Source: Candidatus Rokuibacteriota bacterium
GTDB taxonomy: Bacteria; Methylomirabilota; Methylomirabilia; Rokubacteriales; CSP1-6
DNA length: 64,000 nt
Direction of reading: 5' to 3'
Assembly: GCA_003220535.1 (NCBI GenBank)
Contig: QHSU01000066.1
Location: forward strand, 62,001-126,000
The notes under the pieces: generated by a model
What the model was told of the DNA's origin: nothing
Database searches by the model: none
What the model saw: the letters and a program-made list of their open reading frames with translations, nothing else
Translations under genes and position numbers: made by a program
Shown here: piece after piece, positions 51,269 to 60,638 of the stretch
Layout: the number at the start of each line of letters is the position of its first letter
Position numbering within the stretch: the first letter of the stretch is position 1

Positions 51269-52591
51269 ATGCGTCGCATTCGAGTCGGCAAGAAATTCCT
51301 GGGAGCAATCGTCGGCATCGTGGCGCTCGTCGGGGCGCTCGAGGCCGGCGCGGACGAGACGTGCAACTCGCCCTACATGGGCAATCTGATCAAGGGGCAG
51401 GAAGACTACCTGTACGTCTGGGCGCTCGGGGTCAAGGGGTCGGGGGACGGCGCCGACAAGCTCGTCACGATCGACGTGAACCCGGCGTCGAGCCGCTACG
51501 GGAAGGTGATCCACAAAGTCCCCGTGGGCGGCGGCCGCGGCGAGGCTCACCACATGGGCTTCACGGACGATCGCCGGTTTCTCTGGGCCGGCGGCCTCGA
51601 CAACAGCCGCATCTCGATCTTCGACGTCGGCAGCGATCCGGCGCGCCCCAAGCTCGTGCAGACGATCGCGAACATGCCGGCCAAGACCGGCTTCGTCGGC
51701 CCGCACACGTTCTACGCGATGCCCGGGCGGATGCTCGTCCAGGGCCTGTCCAACACCAAGGACGGGGGCGGCGTGACCGGGATGGCGCTCTACAGCAACA
51801 AGGGTGAGCTGATCGCCACCTACCCCATGCCCACGACCGACGGCGGCGACGGCTACGGCTACGACGTCGCGATCAATCCGCAGAAGAACGTGCTGCTGAC
51901 CTCGAGCTTCACCGGTAGGAAGAACTACATGCGCAATCTGGGCGACCTGGTGAAGGACGCCGAGGCCATGAAGCGCTTCGGCAACACCATGGTGATCTGG
52001 GACCTCAAGGCGATGAAGCCCCGGAAGGTCCTGAGCGTTCCGGGCGCGCCGCTCGAGATCCGCTGGTCGCTCAAGGACGGTGACAGCTGGGCGATCACCG
52101 CCTCGGCGCTCACCTCGAAGCTCTGGCTCGTCAAGCCCGACGCCTCCGGCGAGTGGCAGGCGAAGGAAGTCGGCGTCATCGGCGACCCGGCCAAGATCCC
52201 CCTGCCGGTGGACATCAGCATCAACAAGGACGGCACCGGCCTCTGGGTCAACACGTTCATGGACGGCAAGACCCGCTACTTCGACCTGTCGAATCCCGAG
52301 CAGCCGAAGCAGACCTACGAGCGCGTCACCGGCAAGCAGGTCAACATGATCTCGCAGAGCTGGGACGGCACCCGCGTCTACATCGCCTCCTCGCTCCTCG
52401 CGAACTGGGACAAGGCCGGCGCCGACGACGAGCAGTTCGTGCGGGGCTTCCGCTGGGACGGCAAGGAGCTGACACCCGCCTTCGAGGTCGACTTCAACAA
52501 GGAGAAGCTCGGCCGCGCGCATCACATGAAGCTGGGCTCCAAGACGATGAAAGCCGCGTATGGACTCGAGCGCACCGCGAACCTCCGCTGA
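51269..52591 (+). CDS. mtoX: Methanethiol oxidase / SBP56 family, exported
   Basis: A 440-residue protein of the selenium-binding-protein 56 family, which includes methanethiol oxidase converting methanethiol to formaldehyde, H2S and H2O2. A signal peptide (GKKFLGAIVGIVALVGALEA) indicates periplasmic location, as for bacterial MtoX. The mature start ETCNSPYMGNLIKGQEDYLY, GRGEAHHMGFTDD, FVGPHTFYAMPG and GRAHHMKLGSK give the conserved Cys and the His residues thought to bind copper. It is followed by a SCO-type copper chaperone, the neighbour seen in characterised mtoX clusters. Confidence 0.85.
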   Translation: MRRIRVGKKFLGAIVGIVALVGALEAGADETCNSPYMGNLIKGQEDYLYVWALGVKGSGDGADKLVTIDVNPASSRYGKVIHKVPVGGGRGEAHHMGFTDDRRFLWAGGLDNSRISIFDVGSDPARPKLVQTIANMPAKTGFVGPHTFYAMPGRMLVQGLSNTKDGGGVTGMALYSNKGELIATYPMPTTDGGDGYGYDVAINPQKNVLLTSSFTGRKNYMRNLGDLVKDAEAMKRFGNTMVIWDLKAMKPRKVLSVPGAPLEIRWSLKDGDSWAITASALTSKLWLVKPDASGEWQAKEVGVIGDPAKIPLPVDISINKDGTGLWVNTFMDGKTRYFDLSNPEQPKQTYERVTGKQVNMISQSWDGTRVYIASSLLANWDKAGADDEQFVRGFRWDGKELTPAFEVDFNKEKLGRAHHMKLGSKTMKAAYGLERTANLR

Positions 52592-53303
52592 GGCGCGACG
52601 CGCCCGGATCCTCGCGGGCCTCGCGGCGGCCGCGTCGCTCGTGACGGCCGCGGTCGCAGTGCCGGGCACGGCGCACGAGCTCGACGACCGCCTGCCGGGC
52701 CCGGTCACCATGGACTTCGTGCCGCCCCCGCCCGGCAGCTACCCGCTGCACGCGATCATGCGGGCGCCGGATGGGCCAGTGCTCGATCTCGACGGCCGGC
52801 GTCTGCGGCTGTCACGCTTCACCGCCGGGAAGATCACCCTGCTCGGCTTCATCTACACCTCGTGCGCCGACTCCCGGGGGTGTCCCCTCGCTTACCAGGT
52901 CTTCCACACGGTGCGGCATCGCGTGGCGGAGGATCCCGAGCTCCGCCATCGCGTCCGCCTGGTGTCGCTCAGCTTCGACCCGGTCCGCGACACCCCGGCG
53001 GTGATGCGCCAGTACGCGGCCGAAGCGCCACGAAACGGCGTCGAGTGGGCCTTCCTCACGACGGAGCTTCCCCGGACCCTCGTGCCCCTCCTCGACGGCT
53101 TCGGCCAGGACGTCCGCATCGAGCTCGACGCACGCGGTCGGCCCGCGGGGCCGCTCGCGCACGTGCTCAAGGTGTTCCTCTTGGACGAGCGGGCGATCGT
53201 CCGGGAGATCTATACCGTCTCGTACCTCTTCGCGGACGTCATCCTCAACGACATCAAGACGCTGAGGCTCGAGGACAGTCCGCCGCGGCGGACCGTCCCG
53301 TGA
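52560..53303 (+). CDS. SCO1/SenC-type copper chaperone
   Basis: A 247-residue exported thioredoxin-fold protein (hydrophobic segment about 17-35). The metal site is FIYTSCADSRGCPLAYQVFH (Cys102 and Cys108) with a later His in GPLAHVLKVFLL. Typical SCO proteins have three residues between the Cys pair; here there are five, a variant site. VRLVSLSFDPVRDTPAVMRQ is standard. It overlaps mtoX by 32 bp and probably loads copper into it. Confidence 0.85.
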   Translation: MDSSAPRTSAEARRARILAGLAAAASLVTAAVAVPGTAHELDDRLPGPVTMDFVPPPPGSYPLHAIMRAPDGPVLDLDGRRLRLSRFTAGKITLLGFIYTSCADSRGCPLAYQVFHTVRHRVAEDPELRHRVRLVSLSFDPVRDTPAVMRQYAAEAPRNGVEWAFLTTELPRTLVPLLDGFGQDVRIELDARGRPAGPLAHVLKVFLLDERAIVREIYTVSYLFADVILNDIKTLRLEDSPPRRTVP

Positions 53304-54160
53304 GCGCGCCCGCGCGCGCGCCGGTGTCCTCGCCGCTCGTCTCGACCGCGTGGCTCGCCGATCACCTGGGCCGGCGAAACGTCCGGGTGGTCGACGGCTC
53401 CTGGCACATGCCGCAGCTCAACCGCGACGCGCGCGCCGAGTTCACCGAAGCCCACATCCCGGGCGCCGTCTTCTTCGACATCGACGCGATCGCCGATCGA
53501 GGCTCGCCCCTCCCGCACATGCTCCCGCGCGCCCCGGAATTCGCGCGCGAGGTCGGATCCCTGGGTATCGGCGCGCGCGACCGGGTGATCGTCTACGACT
53601 CGCGCGGCGTCGTGAGCGCCGCGCGAGTGTGGTGGACCTTCCGGGCGTTCGGCCACGATGCGGTCGCCGTCCTCGACGGCGGCTTCCCGCGCTGGCGCGC
53701 CGAGGGGCGTCCCATCGAGTCGGGCACACCGGCGCCGACGCCGCGCCGCTTCGTGGCGCGCTTGCGCCGCCGGCTCGTCCGCGACCTCGCGAGCATGCGC
53801 CTGAATCTCACGACCCGGCGAGCGCAGGTGCTCGACGCCCGTTCCCGCGGTCGCTTCCTCGGCACCGAGCCCGAGCCGCGCCCGAGCCTCCGCGCCGGAC
53901 ACATCCCCGGGAGCCTGAACCTCCCGTACGACGAGCTCTACCAGAAGGACGGGACGCTCCTGCCGAGCGACGCCCTTCGGCGGAAATTCGAGGCGTCCGG
54001 GCTCGACCTCGAGCGGCCGGTCGTCACCTCGTGCGGCTCGGGCGTCACGGCGTCCGTGCTGGCGCTCGGGCTCTACGTGCTCGGCCGGCCCGGCGTCGCG
54101 GTCTACGACGGTTCCTGGACAGAATGGGGCGGTCGTGCCGATACTCCCGTAGAGCGATAG
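53300..54160 (+). CDS. Two-domain rhodanese / 3-mercaptopyruvate sulfurtransferase
   Basis: A 286-residue sulfurtransferase with two rhodanese domains. The N-terminal domain is inactive (LVSTAWLADHLGRRNVRVVD, HIPGAVFFDID); the C-terminal one has the catalytic loop VVTSCGSGVTASVLALGL (Cys245). The CGSGVT loop favours 3-mercaptopyruvate over thiosulfate. Starts at a GTG overlapping the SCO stop. In this cluster it could handle sulfide or sulfane sulfur from methanethiol (inference). Confidence 0.9.
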   Translation: MSAPARAPVSSPLVSTAWLADHLGRRNVRVVDGSWHMPQLNRDARAEFTEAHIPGAVFFDIDAIADRGSPLPHMLPRAPEFAREVGSLGIGARDRVIVYDSRGVVSAARVWWTFRAFGHDAVAVLDGGFPRWRAEGRPIESGTPAPTPRRFVARLRRRLVRDLASMRLNLTTRRAQVLDARSRGRFLGTEPEPRPSLRAGHIPGSLNLPYDELYQKDGTLLPSDALRRKFEASGLDLERPVVTSCGSGVTASVLALGLYVLGRPGVAVYDGSWTEWGGRADTPVER

Positions 54161-54162
54161 AC

Positions 54163-55353
54163 GTGGCCACCGCCGAGCTCGAGTTCAACCCGATGGATTC
54201 CGCGTTCAACGCGGACCCGTTCCCGACCTATCGCCGGCTGCGCGCCGAGGACCCCGTCCACCGGAGCCCGATGGGCTTCTGGGTCCTCACCCGCTACGAC
54301 GACGTCGCGACGGTGCTGCGGGACGGGCGCTTCGGCCGCAAGGGCTTCGACGATCTGATCCGCACGCGCCTCGGCGAGGCGAGCGTCGACCAGTCGATGC
54401 TCTTCCGTGATCCGCCTGATCACACGCGGCTGCGGTCGCTGGTGAACAAGGCGTTCACGCCGCGCGTCGTCGAGGACCTGCGCCCCCGGATCCAGCAGAT
54501 CGTCGATGGCCTGCTCGACCGCGTCCGGGACACGCGCGCCATGGACGTCATCGCCGACCTCGCGTACCCGCTGCCCGTCATCGTCATCTGCGAGATGCTC
54601 GGCGTGGCGGCGCAAGACCGCGACGTCTTCCGCGGATGGTCGGCCGACATCGCCAGGAGCCTCGACGCGATCGCGCTCCCGACCCAGCCCGAGGTGATCG
54701 AGCGCGGTAACGCCGCGCGCCGAGCGCTGGCCGACTATTTCCGCGCCCTCGTCGCCGAGCGTCGCCGACGCCCGAGAACGGATCTCCTCTCCGACCTGAT
54801 CGCCGCCGAGGAGCAGGGCGACAAGCTCAGCGAGGGGGAGCTCATGGCGACGATCCTCCTGCTCTTCGTCGCCGGCCACGAGACCACGGTGAACCTCATC
54901 GGCAACGGGACTCTGGCGCTCCTGCGCAATCCCGACCAGCTCGGGGCGCTCCGCCAGGACCCCGCGTTGATCGCGACCGCCGTGGAAGAGCTCGTGCGCT
55001 ACGACGGTCCGGTCCAGCGCACCGGACGGATCCCCAACACGGACGTCGAGCTCGGGGGCAAGGCGATTCCGAAGGGGTCCCTGGTCCTCGGCGTGATCGG
55101 CGCGGCGAACCGCGATCCGGCGCATTTCGCCGAGCCCGACCGTCTCGACGTCACGCGCGTCGACAACCGCCACCTCGGATTCGGCTGGGGCATTCACTTC
55201 TGCCTGGGGGCGCCGCTCGCGCGCGCCGAGGCGCAGGCGGCGATCGGCACCCTCGCGCGCCGCCTGCCCGGGCTCGCGCTCGCGACGGCCACGCCCGAGT
55301 GGCGTGGGGCCTCGGCGCTGCGCGGTCTCACGGCCTTACCGGTGATGTTCTAG
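54163..55353 (+). CDS. Cytochrome P450 (bacterial class I type)
   Basis: A 396-residue soluble monooxygenase. I-helix LLLFVAGHETTVNLIGNG, K-helix EELVRYDGPVQRTGR, and the heme loop HLGFGWGIHFCLGAPLAR (heme-ligating Cys near residue 347) are intact. It lacks a membrane anchor. Needs a ferredoxin system not encoded nearby. Substrate unknown. The GTG start lies 2 bp after the rhodanese stop. Confidence 0.94.
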   Translation: MATAELEFNPMDSAFNADPFPTYRRLRAEDPVHRSPMGFWVLTRYDDVATVLRDGRFGRKGFDDLIRTRLGEASVDQSMLFRDPPDHTRLRSLVNKAFTPRVVEDLRPRIQQIVDGLLDRVRDTRAMDVIADLAYPLPVIVICEMLGVAAQDRDVFRGWSADIARSLDAIALPTQPEVIERGNAARRALADYFRALVAERRRRPRTDLLSDLIAAEEQGDKLSEGELMATILLLFVAGHETTVNLIGNGTLALLRNPDQLGALRQDPALIATAVEELVRYDGPVQRTGRIPNTDVELGGKAIPKGSLVLGVIGAANRDPAHFAEPDRLDVTRVDNRHLGFGWGIHFCLGAPLARAEAQAAIGTLARRLPGLALATATPEWRGASALRGLTALPVMF

Positions 55354-55372
55354 CCTACCCAGGAGGACCCCC

Positions 55373-55792
55373 ATGCCGCTCAAGCTCTCGGACGACATCA
55401 AGGCGCTCGTCAGCGGCGCGAACTTCGCCCATCTCGCCACGCTCATGAGCGACGGGTCCCCGCAGGTGGCGCCAGTCTGGGTGGATCTCGACGGAGATTC
55501 CATTCTCGTGTGCACCGGCGAGGGCTCGCTCAAGGCGAAGAACTCCAAGCGTGATGCCCGCGTGGGGCTGTCCGTCATCGCGATGGACAATCCGTACCGG
55601 GAAGCTCAGCTTCGTGGGCGCGTCGTCGAGCGACGGCCCGACGCCGACTTCAAGACCATGGATCGGATCTCGCGCAAATACACGGGCAAGCCGTTCCCAT
55701 TCCGCGACAATCCCGCCCAGCGCGTCGTCCTCGTGATCGGGGTCGAGCGTGCGCGCTACGCCGTCCTGCCCTTCGTCCACGCCCCCGCGTAG
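55373..55792 (+). CDS. PPOX-class F420-dependent oxidoreductase
   Basis: A 139-residue split-barrel flavin/deazaflavin protein. NFAHLATLMSDGSPQVAPVW and the strand SILVCTGEGSLKAKNSKRD, then ARVGLSVIAMDNPYREAQLRG are characteristic of the TIGR03618-like F420 group of the PNPOx superfamily. AGGAGG precedes the ATG. Likely a small-molecule reductase; substrate unknown. Confidence 0.85.
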   Translation: MPLKLSDDIKALVSGANFAHLATLMSDGSPQVAPVWVDLDGDSILVCTGEGSLKAKNSKRDARVGLSVIAMDNPYREAQLRGRVVERRPDADFKTMDRISRKYTGKPFPFRDNPAQRVVLVIGVERARYAVLPFVHAPA

Positions 55793-55808
55793 TCGACGGC
55801 CGCAGCGT

Positions 55809-56504
55809 TCACGCGACAGGCTCCATCGTGCCGTACAGGAAATACCGTCCGCTCGCGCGCACGTCCCCGCGCCAGCCGAGCGCCCCGAGCCGGCGCTCCA
55901 GATCGTCTGGCTCGTAGTAGACCTTCACGATGTCGAACTCGCGCCCGTCGTTGAGTCGCCGTCGCGTGATGCCCGAATCGTCGAGCGGAATCTGGTCGCG
56001 GGCCGTCGAGTCCTGCAGACGCAGGTTGTCCACGAAGAACACCCGCCCGCCGGCGCGGAGCGCTGTGGCCACGAGCGCCCAGAACGCGTCGAACCGCGCC
56101 GGCGGCACGTGAGACAGCCAGAACGCGAACAGGACGAAATCGAAGGGGCGGTCCGGCCTCCAGGAGAAGATATCGGCGACGACGTACTCCACCTTCTCCG
56201 ATCGGAGCCGTTCGCGGTTGAGCGCGATGACCTCAGGTGAGGCGTCCACGGCCGTGATCCGCCTGGCGCTCGCGGCGAGGTGCCGTGTCCAGAGTCCCGT
56301 CCCACACGCGAGCTCGAGCACGTCCCCGCGGGGACCGGCCGCGCGAAGCCCCGCCTCGACGGCGCCGACTTCTTTGAACCATTCGGCTCGCTGCTCGGGC
56401 CCCCGGTCGTAACGGCCCTCGCGCAGGAACCACTCGTCGTACTCCCCGGCGCGCGCCCGGTAGTACGCCAGTTGCTCGTCGAGCAGCCTCCCCTCCTCCG
56501 TCAT
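55809..56504 (-). CDS. SAM-dependent methyltransferase, last gene of the Mo-hydroxylase operon
   Basis: A 231-residue class I methyltransferase. VLELACGTGLWTRHLAASA and RITAVDASPEVIALNRERL bind SAM; YVVADIFSWRPDRPFDFVLF follows. The N-terminus (LLDEQLAYYRARAGEYDEWF) is typical of a group acting on small molecules. One base separates it from the VOC gene upstream. Confidence 0.88.
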   Translation of the reverse strand: MTEEGRLLDEQLAYYRARAGEYDEWFLREGRYDRGPEQRAEWFKEVGAVEAGLRAAGPRGDVLELACGTGLWTRHLAASARRITAVDASPEVIALNRERLRSEKVEYVVADIFSWRPDRPFDFVLFAFWLSHVPPARFDAFWALVATALRAGGRVFFVDNLRLQDSTARDQIPLDDSGITRRRLNDGREFDIVKVYYEPDDLERRLGALGWRGDVRASGRYFLYGTMEPVA

Positions 56505-56505
56505 C

Positions 56506-56853
56506 TCAATCGCAGTAGAGCTCGACCGTGTAGCCGTTCGGGTCTTCGATGTAGATCGCGCTGGTGCCGCGACGGCCGCGGATCGGGACACGAGCCTGCT
56601 TGACGCGCGCACAGACCTTCTTCCACTGCGGACGCGCGAAATGCAGGCCGAAGTGGTCGAAGCCGCCGGCCTCCGGATCGAATCGGGCTCGCGTCCCGAC
56701 GAAGTTCAGGAGATCCTGCCCGCCGGGGGTCTCGAGGAAGATCATCCCCTCGTGGGGAAATGCGGGCTTGAGACCGAGGACGTCGATGTAGAAGCGCTCG
56801 GTGGCGCGCAAGTCGCGCGTCTTGAGGGCCAGGTGTCGGAGCCCACGGCTCAT
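56506..56853 (-). CDS. VOC-family protein (glyoxalase/dioxygenase fold)
   Basis: A 115-residue protein with paired beta-alpha-beta-beta-beta units: GLRHLALKTRDLRATERFYI (metal His), FDHFGLHFARPQWKKVCARV (second His) and IYIEDPNGYTVELYCD (metal Glu). The three ligands suggest an active metalloenzyme, such as a lyase, isomerase or dioxygenase. Confidence 0.88.
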   Translation of the reverse strand: MSRGLRHLALKTRDLRATERFYIDVLGLKPAFPHEGMIFLETPGGQDLLNFVGTRARFDPEAGGFDHFGLHFARPQWKKVCARVKQARVPIRGRRGTSAIYIEDPNGYTVELYCD

Positions 56854-56872
56854 ACGGCGCCTGTCCTGCGCC

Positions 56873-59071
56873 TCAGCGGAGGGCCGCGAGCACGCGCTCG
56901 GGCGTGAAGGGCATGGTGCGCAAGCGGGCGCCGGTCGCGTCGAAGATCGCGTTCGCGACGGCGCCGGGGATGGGGCACACGGCCGGCTCCCCCGCGCCGA
57001 CCGACGGCTGGTCCGGTCGGTCGATCAGCTCGATCTCGATCGACTCCGGCACCTCGGGGAACGTGAGGATGGGATAGGACGTCCAGTCCAGGCTCGTCAC
57101 CCCCGCACGGTCGAAGGCGACCGCCTCCTTGATCGCGCGGCTGATGGTCTGGATCGTCGCGCCCTCGATCTGGTTGCGCACGCCGTCGGGATTGACGATC
57201 AATCCGCAGTCATGGGCGACCCACACACGACGCACGCGCACCTCGCCCGTCCGGCGGCTCACCTCCACCTCCGCGACGCTCGCGGCGTAGGCCGTCTCCG
57301 TCTCGTACTGGGCGTAGGCGATGCCGCGGCCGACGGCGGCGTCGCCGCCGCTGCGCGCCGCGCTCGCCTTGGGCGACGGACGCGGGTCCCAGCGGGCGAG
57401 CGCCGCGACGCGCTCGATCACGGCACGCGCGCGCGCGTCGCTGAGGTGGCGGAGCCGGAAGCCGACCGGATCCGCGCCGGCCGCCGTCGCCAGCTCGTCG
57501 ATGAACGACTCGTTGGCGAAGCTGTTCTGCGAGGCGCCGAGTCCGCGCAGCGCCGAGGGCCGGAGCGGGCTCGTGGCCTGCCAGCGCACGACGACCCGGT
57601 CGGTCGGGAACACGTACGTGTGCTTCGCGTTCCGATCGCCGCCGATGAGCCCGGCGCGCGGTGACATGCCGATCTCTCGACCGGCCAGGAGATTGCCGGC
57701 TTCTCCCTGCGGCCGCGTGCTGTGGGTCGGCGTCGTCACCATGTAGTCCCACGCCGTCACGCGGCCGGCCGCGTCGAGCCCACCGCGCACGTCGATCACC
57801 ATCGCGGGGCCCTTCGGCTCCCAGCCGTGCTCGTCCTGCCGCGACCACTGCACACGCACGGGCTTGCCGACCGCCTGAGAGAGGAGCGCCGCGTCGCCGG
57901 CGACGTCGTCGGCGCCGTTGTGGCCGTAACAGCCCGAGGCCTCCACCCACACCACGCGCACGTCGGCGGGCGGCAGCCCGAGAAGCTTGCCGAGCGCCGC
58001 GCGCAGCCCGAAGGAGTGCTGGGTACCGGACCAGACCGTGGCGGCGCCCGGCCGCACGTCGGCGACGGCGCACGACGGACCGATCGAGGCGTGCATCTGC
58101 CACGGCGTCTGGTAGCTGGCGCTGAGCGACGTCGCGGCGCCGGCGAGGCCGGCCTGAACGTCGCCGAGGCTCGTCAGCACCTTCTCGCTCGCCGACGTGC
58201 GTCGGATCACGTCGTAGAGCGCCGCCAGGTCCGGAAGACTGTCGGAGGACCGCCAGGCGACCTTGAGCTCGCGCGCGGCGCGAACGGCCTGCTCCTCGCG
58301 CTCGGAGACGACCCCGACGAAGTTGGCGCGATGGACGACCTTCACGAGCCCGGGCACCGCGCGCACCGAGTCCGCGTCCACCGAGTCGACCGTGGCGCCC
58401 GCGGCGCGCGTGCGCACGACGCGGCCGTGCAGCATACCGGGCACGCGCACGTTCTGGACATACACGTAGCTCCCGGCCACCTTCGCCGGAATGTCCACCC
58501 GCGCGATCGGCCGACCGACGACCGAGTACTCCGCGACGCGCTTCGGCGGGGCGCTCTTCGTGATCGCGCGGCTCCAGCGCTGGCCGCCGACCAGCTCGGC
58601 GTAGGTGACGCGCCGCGCGCCGCCACTCACGACGCCATCCGCCACCGCGAGCTTGTCCACCGAGACGCCGAGACGCGCCGCGGCCAGGGTCAGGAGCGTC
58701 TGGCGCGCCTCGGCGGCGGCCTCGCGGATCGGCGGTCCGCCGAGCTGGATCGTCTTGCTGCCGACCGTCGGCCCCTGGTCGGGCGTGAGCGCGGTGTCCC
58801 CCTGGACGACCGTCACGCGCGCGACCGCCACGTCCAGCTCCTCGGCGACGATCTGCGACAGCGCGGTCTCGACGCCCGTGCCGAGCTCGACCTTTCCCGT
58901 GGAGAGCGTCACGCGACCGTCCTGGCCGATGGCGAGCCACGTATCCAGCTGGTCCCGCGCGCGCGACGGCGCCGGCGACTGGGCGCGGAGGATCACCGGG
59001 AGCGAGAAGGTGACGACGAGGGCGCCCGTGCCCTGCAGGAGGCGGCGGCGGCTCAGGGTGGGCGTCCTCAT
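56873..59071 (-). CDS. Molybdenum hydroxylase large subunit (IorB/aldehyde oxidoreductase type), Tat-exported
   Basis: A 732-residue molybdopterin-binding subunit of the xanthine dehydrogenase family, isoquinoline 1-oxidoreductase beta branch. A Tat signal is present (LSRRRLLQGTGALVVTFSLP). VGSKTIQLGGPPIREAAAEA and TVWSGTQHSFGLRAALGKLL lie in the cofactor region; SVGAGEPAVCPIPGAVANAI contains the catalytic Glu. Export suggests electrons go to the respiratory chain. No FAD subunit is encoded beside it, which fits this branch; no cytochrome c subunit is seen either. Start ATG overlaps the small-subunit stop. Confidence 0.9.
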   Translation of the reverse strand: MRTPTLSRRRLLQGTGALVVTFSLPVILRAQSPAPSRARDQLDTWLAIGQDGRVTLSTGKVELGTGVETALSQIVAEELDVAVARVTVVQGDTALTPDQGPTVGSKTIQLGGPPIREAAAEARQTLLTLAAARLGVSVDKLAVADGVVSGGARRVTYAELVGGQRWSRAITKSAPPKRVAEYSVVGRPIARVDIPAKVAGSYVYVQNVRVPGMLHGRVVRTRAAGATVDSVDADSVRAVPGLVKVVHRANFVGVVSEREEQAVRAARELKVAWRSSDSLPDLAALYDVIRRTSASEKVLTSLGDVQAGLAGAATSLSASYQTPWQMHASIGPSCAVADVRPGAATVWSGTQHSFGLRAALGKLLGLPPADVRVVWVEASGCYGHNGADDVAGDAALLSQAVGKPVRVQWSRQDEHGWEPKGPAMVIDVRGGLDAAGRVTAWDYMVTTPTHSTRPQGEAGNLLAGREIGMSPRAGLIGGDRNAKHTYVFPTDRVVVRWQATSPLRPSALRGLGASQNSFANESFIDELATAAGADPVGFRLRHLSDARARAVIERVAALARWDPRPSPKASAARSGGDAAVGRGIAYAQYETETAYAASVAEVEVSRRTGEVRVRRVWVAHDCGLIVNPDGVRNQIEGATIQTISRAIKEAVAFDRAGVTSLDWTSYPILTFPEVPESIEIELIDRPDQPSVGAGEPAVCPIPGAVANAIFDATGARLRTMPFTPERVLAALR

Positions 59072-59520
59072 GCCCGCGCCGCCCGTCGCACGGCGCGCAG
59101 AATGCGCATGTGCGTCCCGCAACGGCAGAGGTTGCCCGCCAGCGCCGTGCGGATCTGGGCCTCGGTCGGCCGCGCGGTCTTCTTCAGGAGCGCCGCCGTG
59201 GTCATGATCATGCCGCTCACGCAGTAGCCGCACTGGGCGGCCTGCTCGTCCACGAATGCCTGCTGGACGGGATGGAGCCGCCCGAGCGCCCCCAGCCCTT
59301 CGAGCGTCGTCACCCCTTTGCCCGCGACCGACGAGACGGGAGTGACACACGCGCGCACGGCGTCGTCGCCGACGTGCACCGTGCACGCCCCGCACTGGGC
59401 GAGACCGCAACCGAAGCGCGGGCCGTTGAGGCCGAGCTCGTTCCGGAGCACGTAGAGCAGGGGCACGTCGGGCTCGGCTTCGACCCGGTGGCGGCGGCCG
59501 TTGACGGTGATGTCCATCAT
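59068..59520 (-). CDS. Molybdenum hydroxylase [2Fe-2S] small subunit
   Basis: A 150-residue electron-transfer subunit. The plant-type ferredoxin cluster is FGCGLAQCGACTVHVGDD plus a later Cys (AVRACVTPV), and the second cluster QCGYCVSGMIMT plus GNLCRCGTHMRI. No signal peptide, so it should travel through the Tat pathway with the large subunit. Overlaps both neighbours by 4 bp. Confidence 0.95.
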   Translation of the reverse strand: MMDITVNGRRHRVEAEPDVPLLYVLRNELGLNGPRFGCGLAQCGACTVHVGDDAVRACVTPVSSVAGKGVTTLEGLGALGRLHPVQQAFVDEQAAQCGYCVSGMIMTTAALLKKTARPTEAQIRTALAGNLCRCGTHMRILRAVRRAARA

Positions 59521-60638
59521 GGCTGCTCCGCGGGACCGACACCCTTGAACACGAACTTCTGGGCGCGCTTGCCGGTGTCGACCTCGGTCGTGTAGATATT
59601 ACCCTTCGAGTCCACGGCGAGATTGTGCACCCAGTGGAAGTGACCGGCCTGGCGGCCGTTGCGTCCGAACTTCGACACGACCTGGCCGTTGTCGCGCAGG
59701 AGCGTCCACACGTGGTTGTTCTCGCCGTCGGCATTGTAGAGCCACGTCTGCGGCGCGTCGGGGGAGACGTCGAGGTCCCAGACCGAGCCGCCGCCGCGCG
59801 TGGCGGGCGCGACGACGAACGCCTTCACGAACGTCCCGTCCTTCCGAAAGACTTGGATGCGATTGTTCGCCCGGTCGCACACGTAGAGGAGACCGTCCCG
59901 GGCGAGCCGCACGCAGTGCACCGGATTGCCGAAGGGCTTCACGCCGGTCTCCCCCGGCGGCCGGCCGTTGGCGCCCCAGTGCCGCTTGTAGGCCCCGGTC
60001 TGCGCGTCGAAGACGATCACGCGGTGGTTCTTGTAGCCGTCGGCGACGAACAGCTCGTTCGTCGCGGGGTCCACGCTCACGTTCGCCGGTCGCCCGAGAT
60101 GGACGGGGTCATTGTCGTCGCCGGTGACGTCCGCCTTGCCGATCTGGAGCAGAAACTTTCCGTCCCGGGTGAACTTGAGGACCTGGTGGTCCTTCTGATG
60201 GTTCCCGCCGATCCAGACGTGGTCCTGGTAATCGACGAAGATCCCGTGCTCGCTCAACGGCCAGTCGTAGCCGGCGCCCGGACCGCCCCACGCGTGCAGC
60301 AGGTTGCCATCGACGTCGAACTCGAGCACGGCCGGCGCGGGGGCGCAGCAGAGCGAGCGCGGCGGGGTCAGGGTGGCGCCGCGCTCGTCCTCGGTCAGCG
60401 TGCGCGGACGCTGGATGACCCAGACGTGGTCATGGCGGTCCACCGCCACGCCCGCAGCCTGGCCCATGAGCCAGTTGTTCGGCAACGGCTTGGGCCACCA
60501 CGGGTCGACCTGGAACCGCGGCGCGACGCCGTCCGAGGACCGCTGCGCCGTCACCGACCCGGTGAGCACGAGCGTGAGGCCGACGACCGTCGCCAGCGCC
60601 AGCGTGCCGGCCGCGAGCCAGAGACGTCGCGTGGTCAT
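59517..60638 (-). CDS. Exported NHL-repeat beta-propeller protein
   Basis: A 373-residue secreted protein. A signal/anchor (LWLAAGTLALATVVGLTLVL) is followed by about six NHL-type blades (GVAVDRHDHVWVIQRP, GIFVDYQDHVWIGGNHQKD, NVSVDPATNELFVADGYKNH, LARDGLLYVCDRANNRIQVF, NLAVDSKGNIYTTEVDTGKR). Related periplasmic proteins are annotated as peptidylglycine lyase-like, but the catalytic residues cannot be judged here. Coupled to the Mo-hydroxylase genes. Confidence 0.85.
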   Translation of the reverse strand: MTTRRLWLAAGTLALATVVGLTLVLTGSVTAQRSSDGVAPRFQVDPWWPKPLPNNWLMGQAAGVAVDRHDHVWVIQRPRTLTEDERGATLTPPRSLCCAPAPAVLEFDVDGNLLHAWGGPGAGYDWPLSEHGIFVDYQDHVWIGGNHQKDHQVLKFTRDGKFLLQIGKADVTGDDNDPVHLGRPANVSVDPATNELFVADGYKNHRVIVFDAQTGAYKRHWGANGRPPGETGVKPFGNPVHCVRLARDGLLYVCDRANNRIQVFRKDGTFVKAFVVAPATRGGGSVWDLDVSPDAPQTWLYNADGENNHVWTLLRDNGQVVSKFGRNGRQAGHFHWVHNLAVDSKGNIYTTEVDTGKRAQKFVFKGVGPAEQP

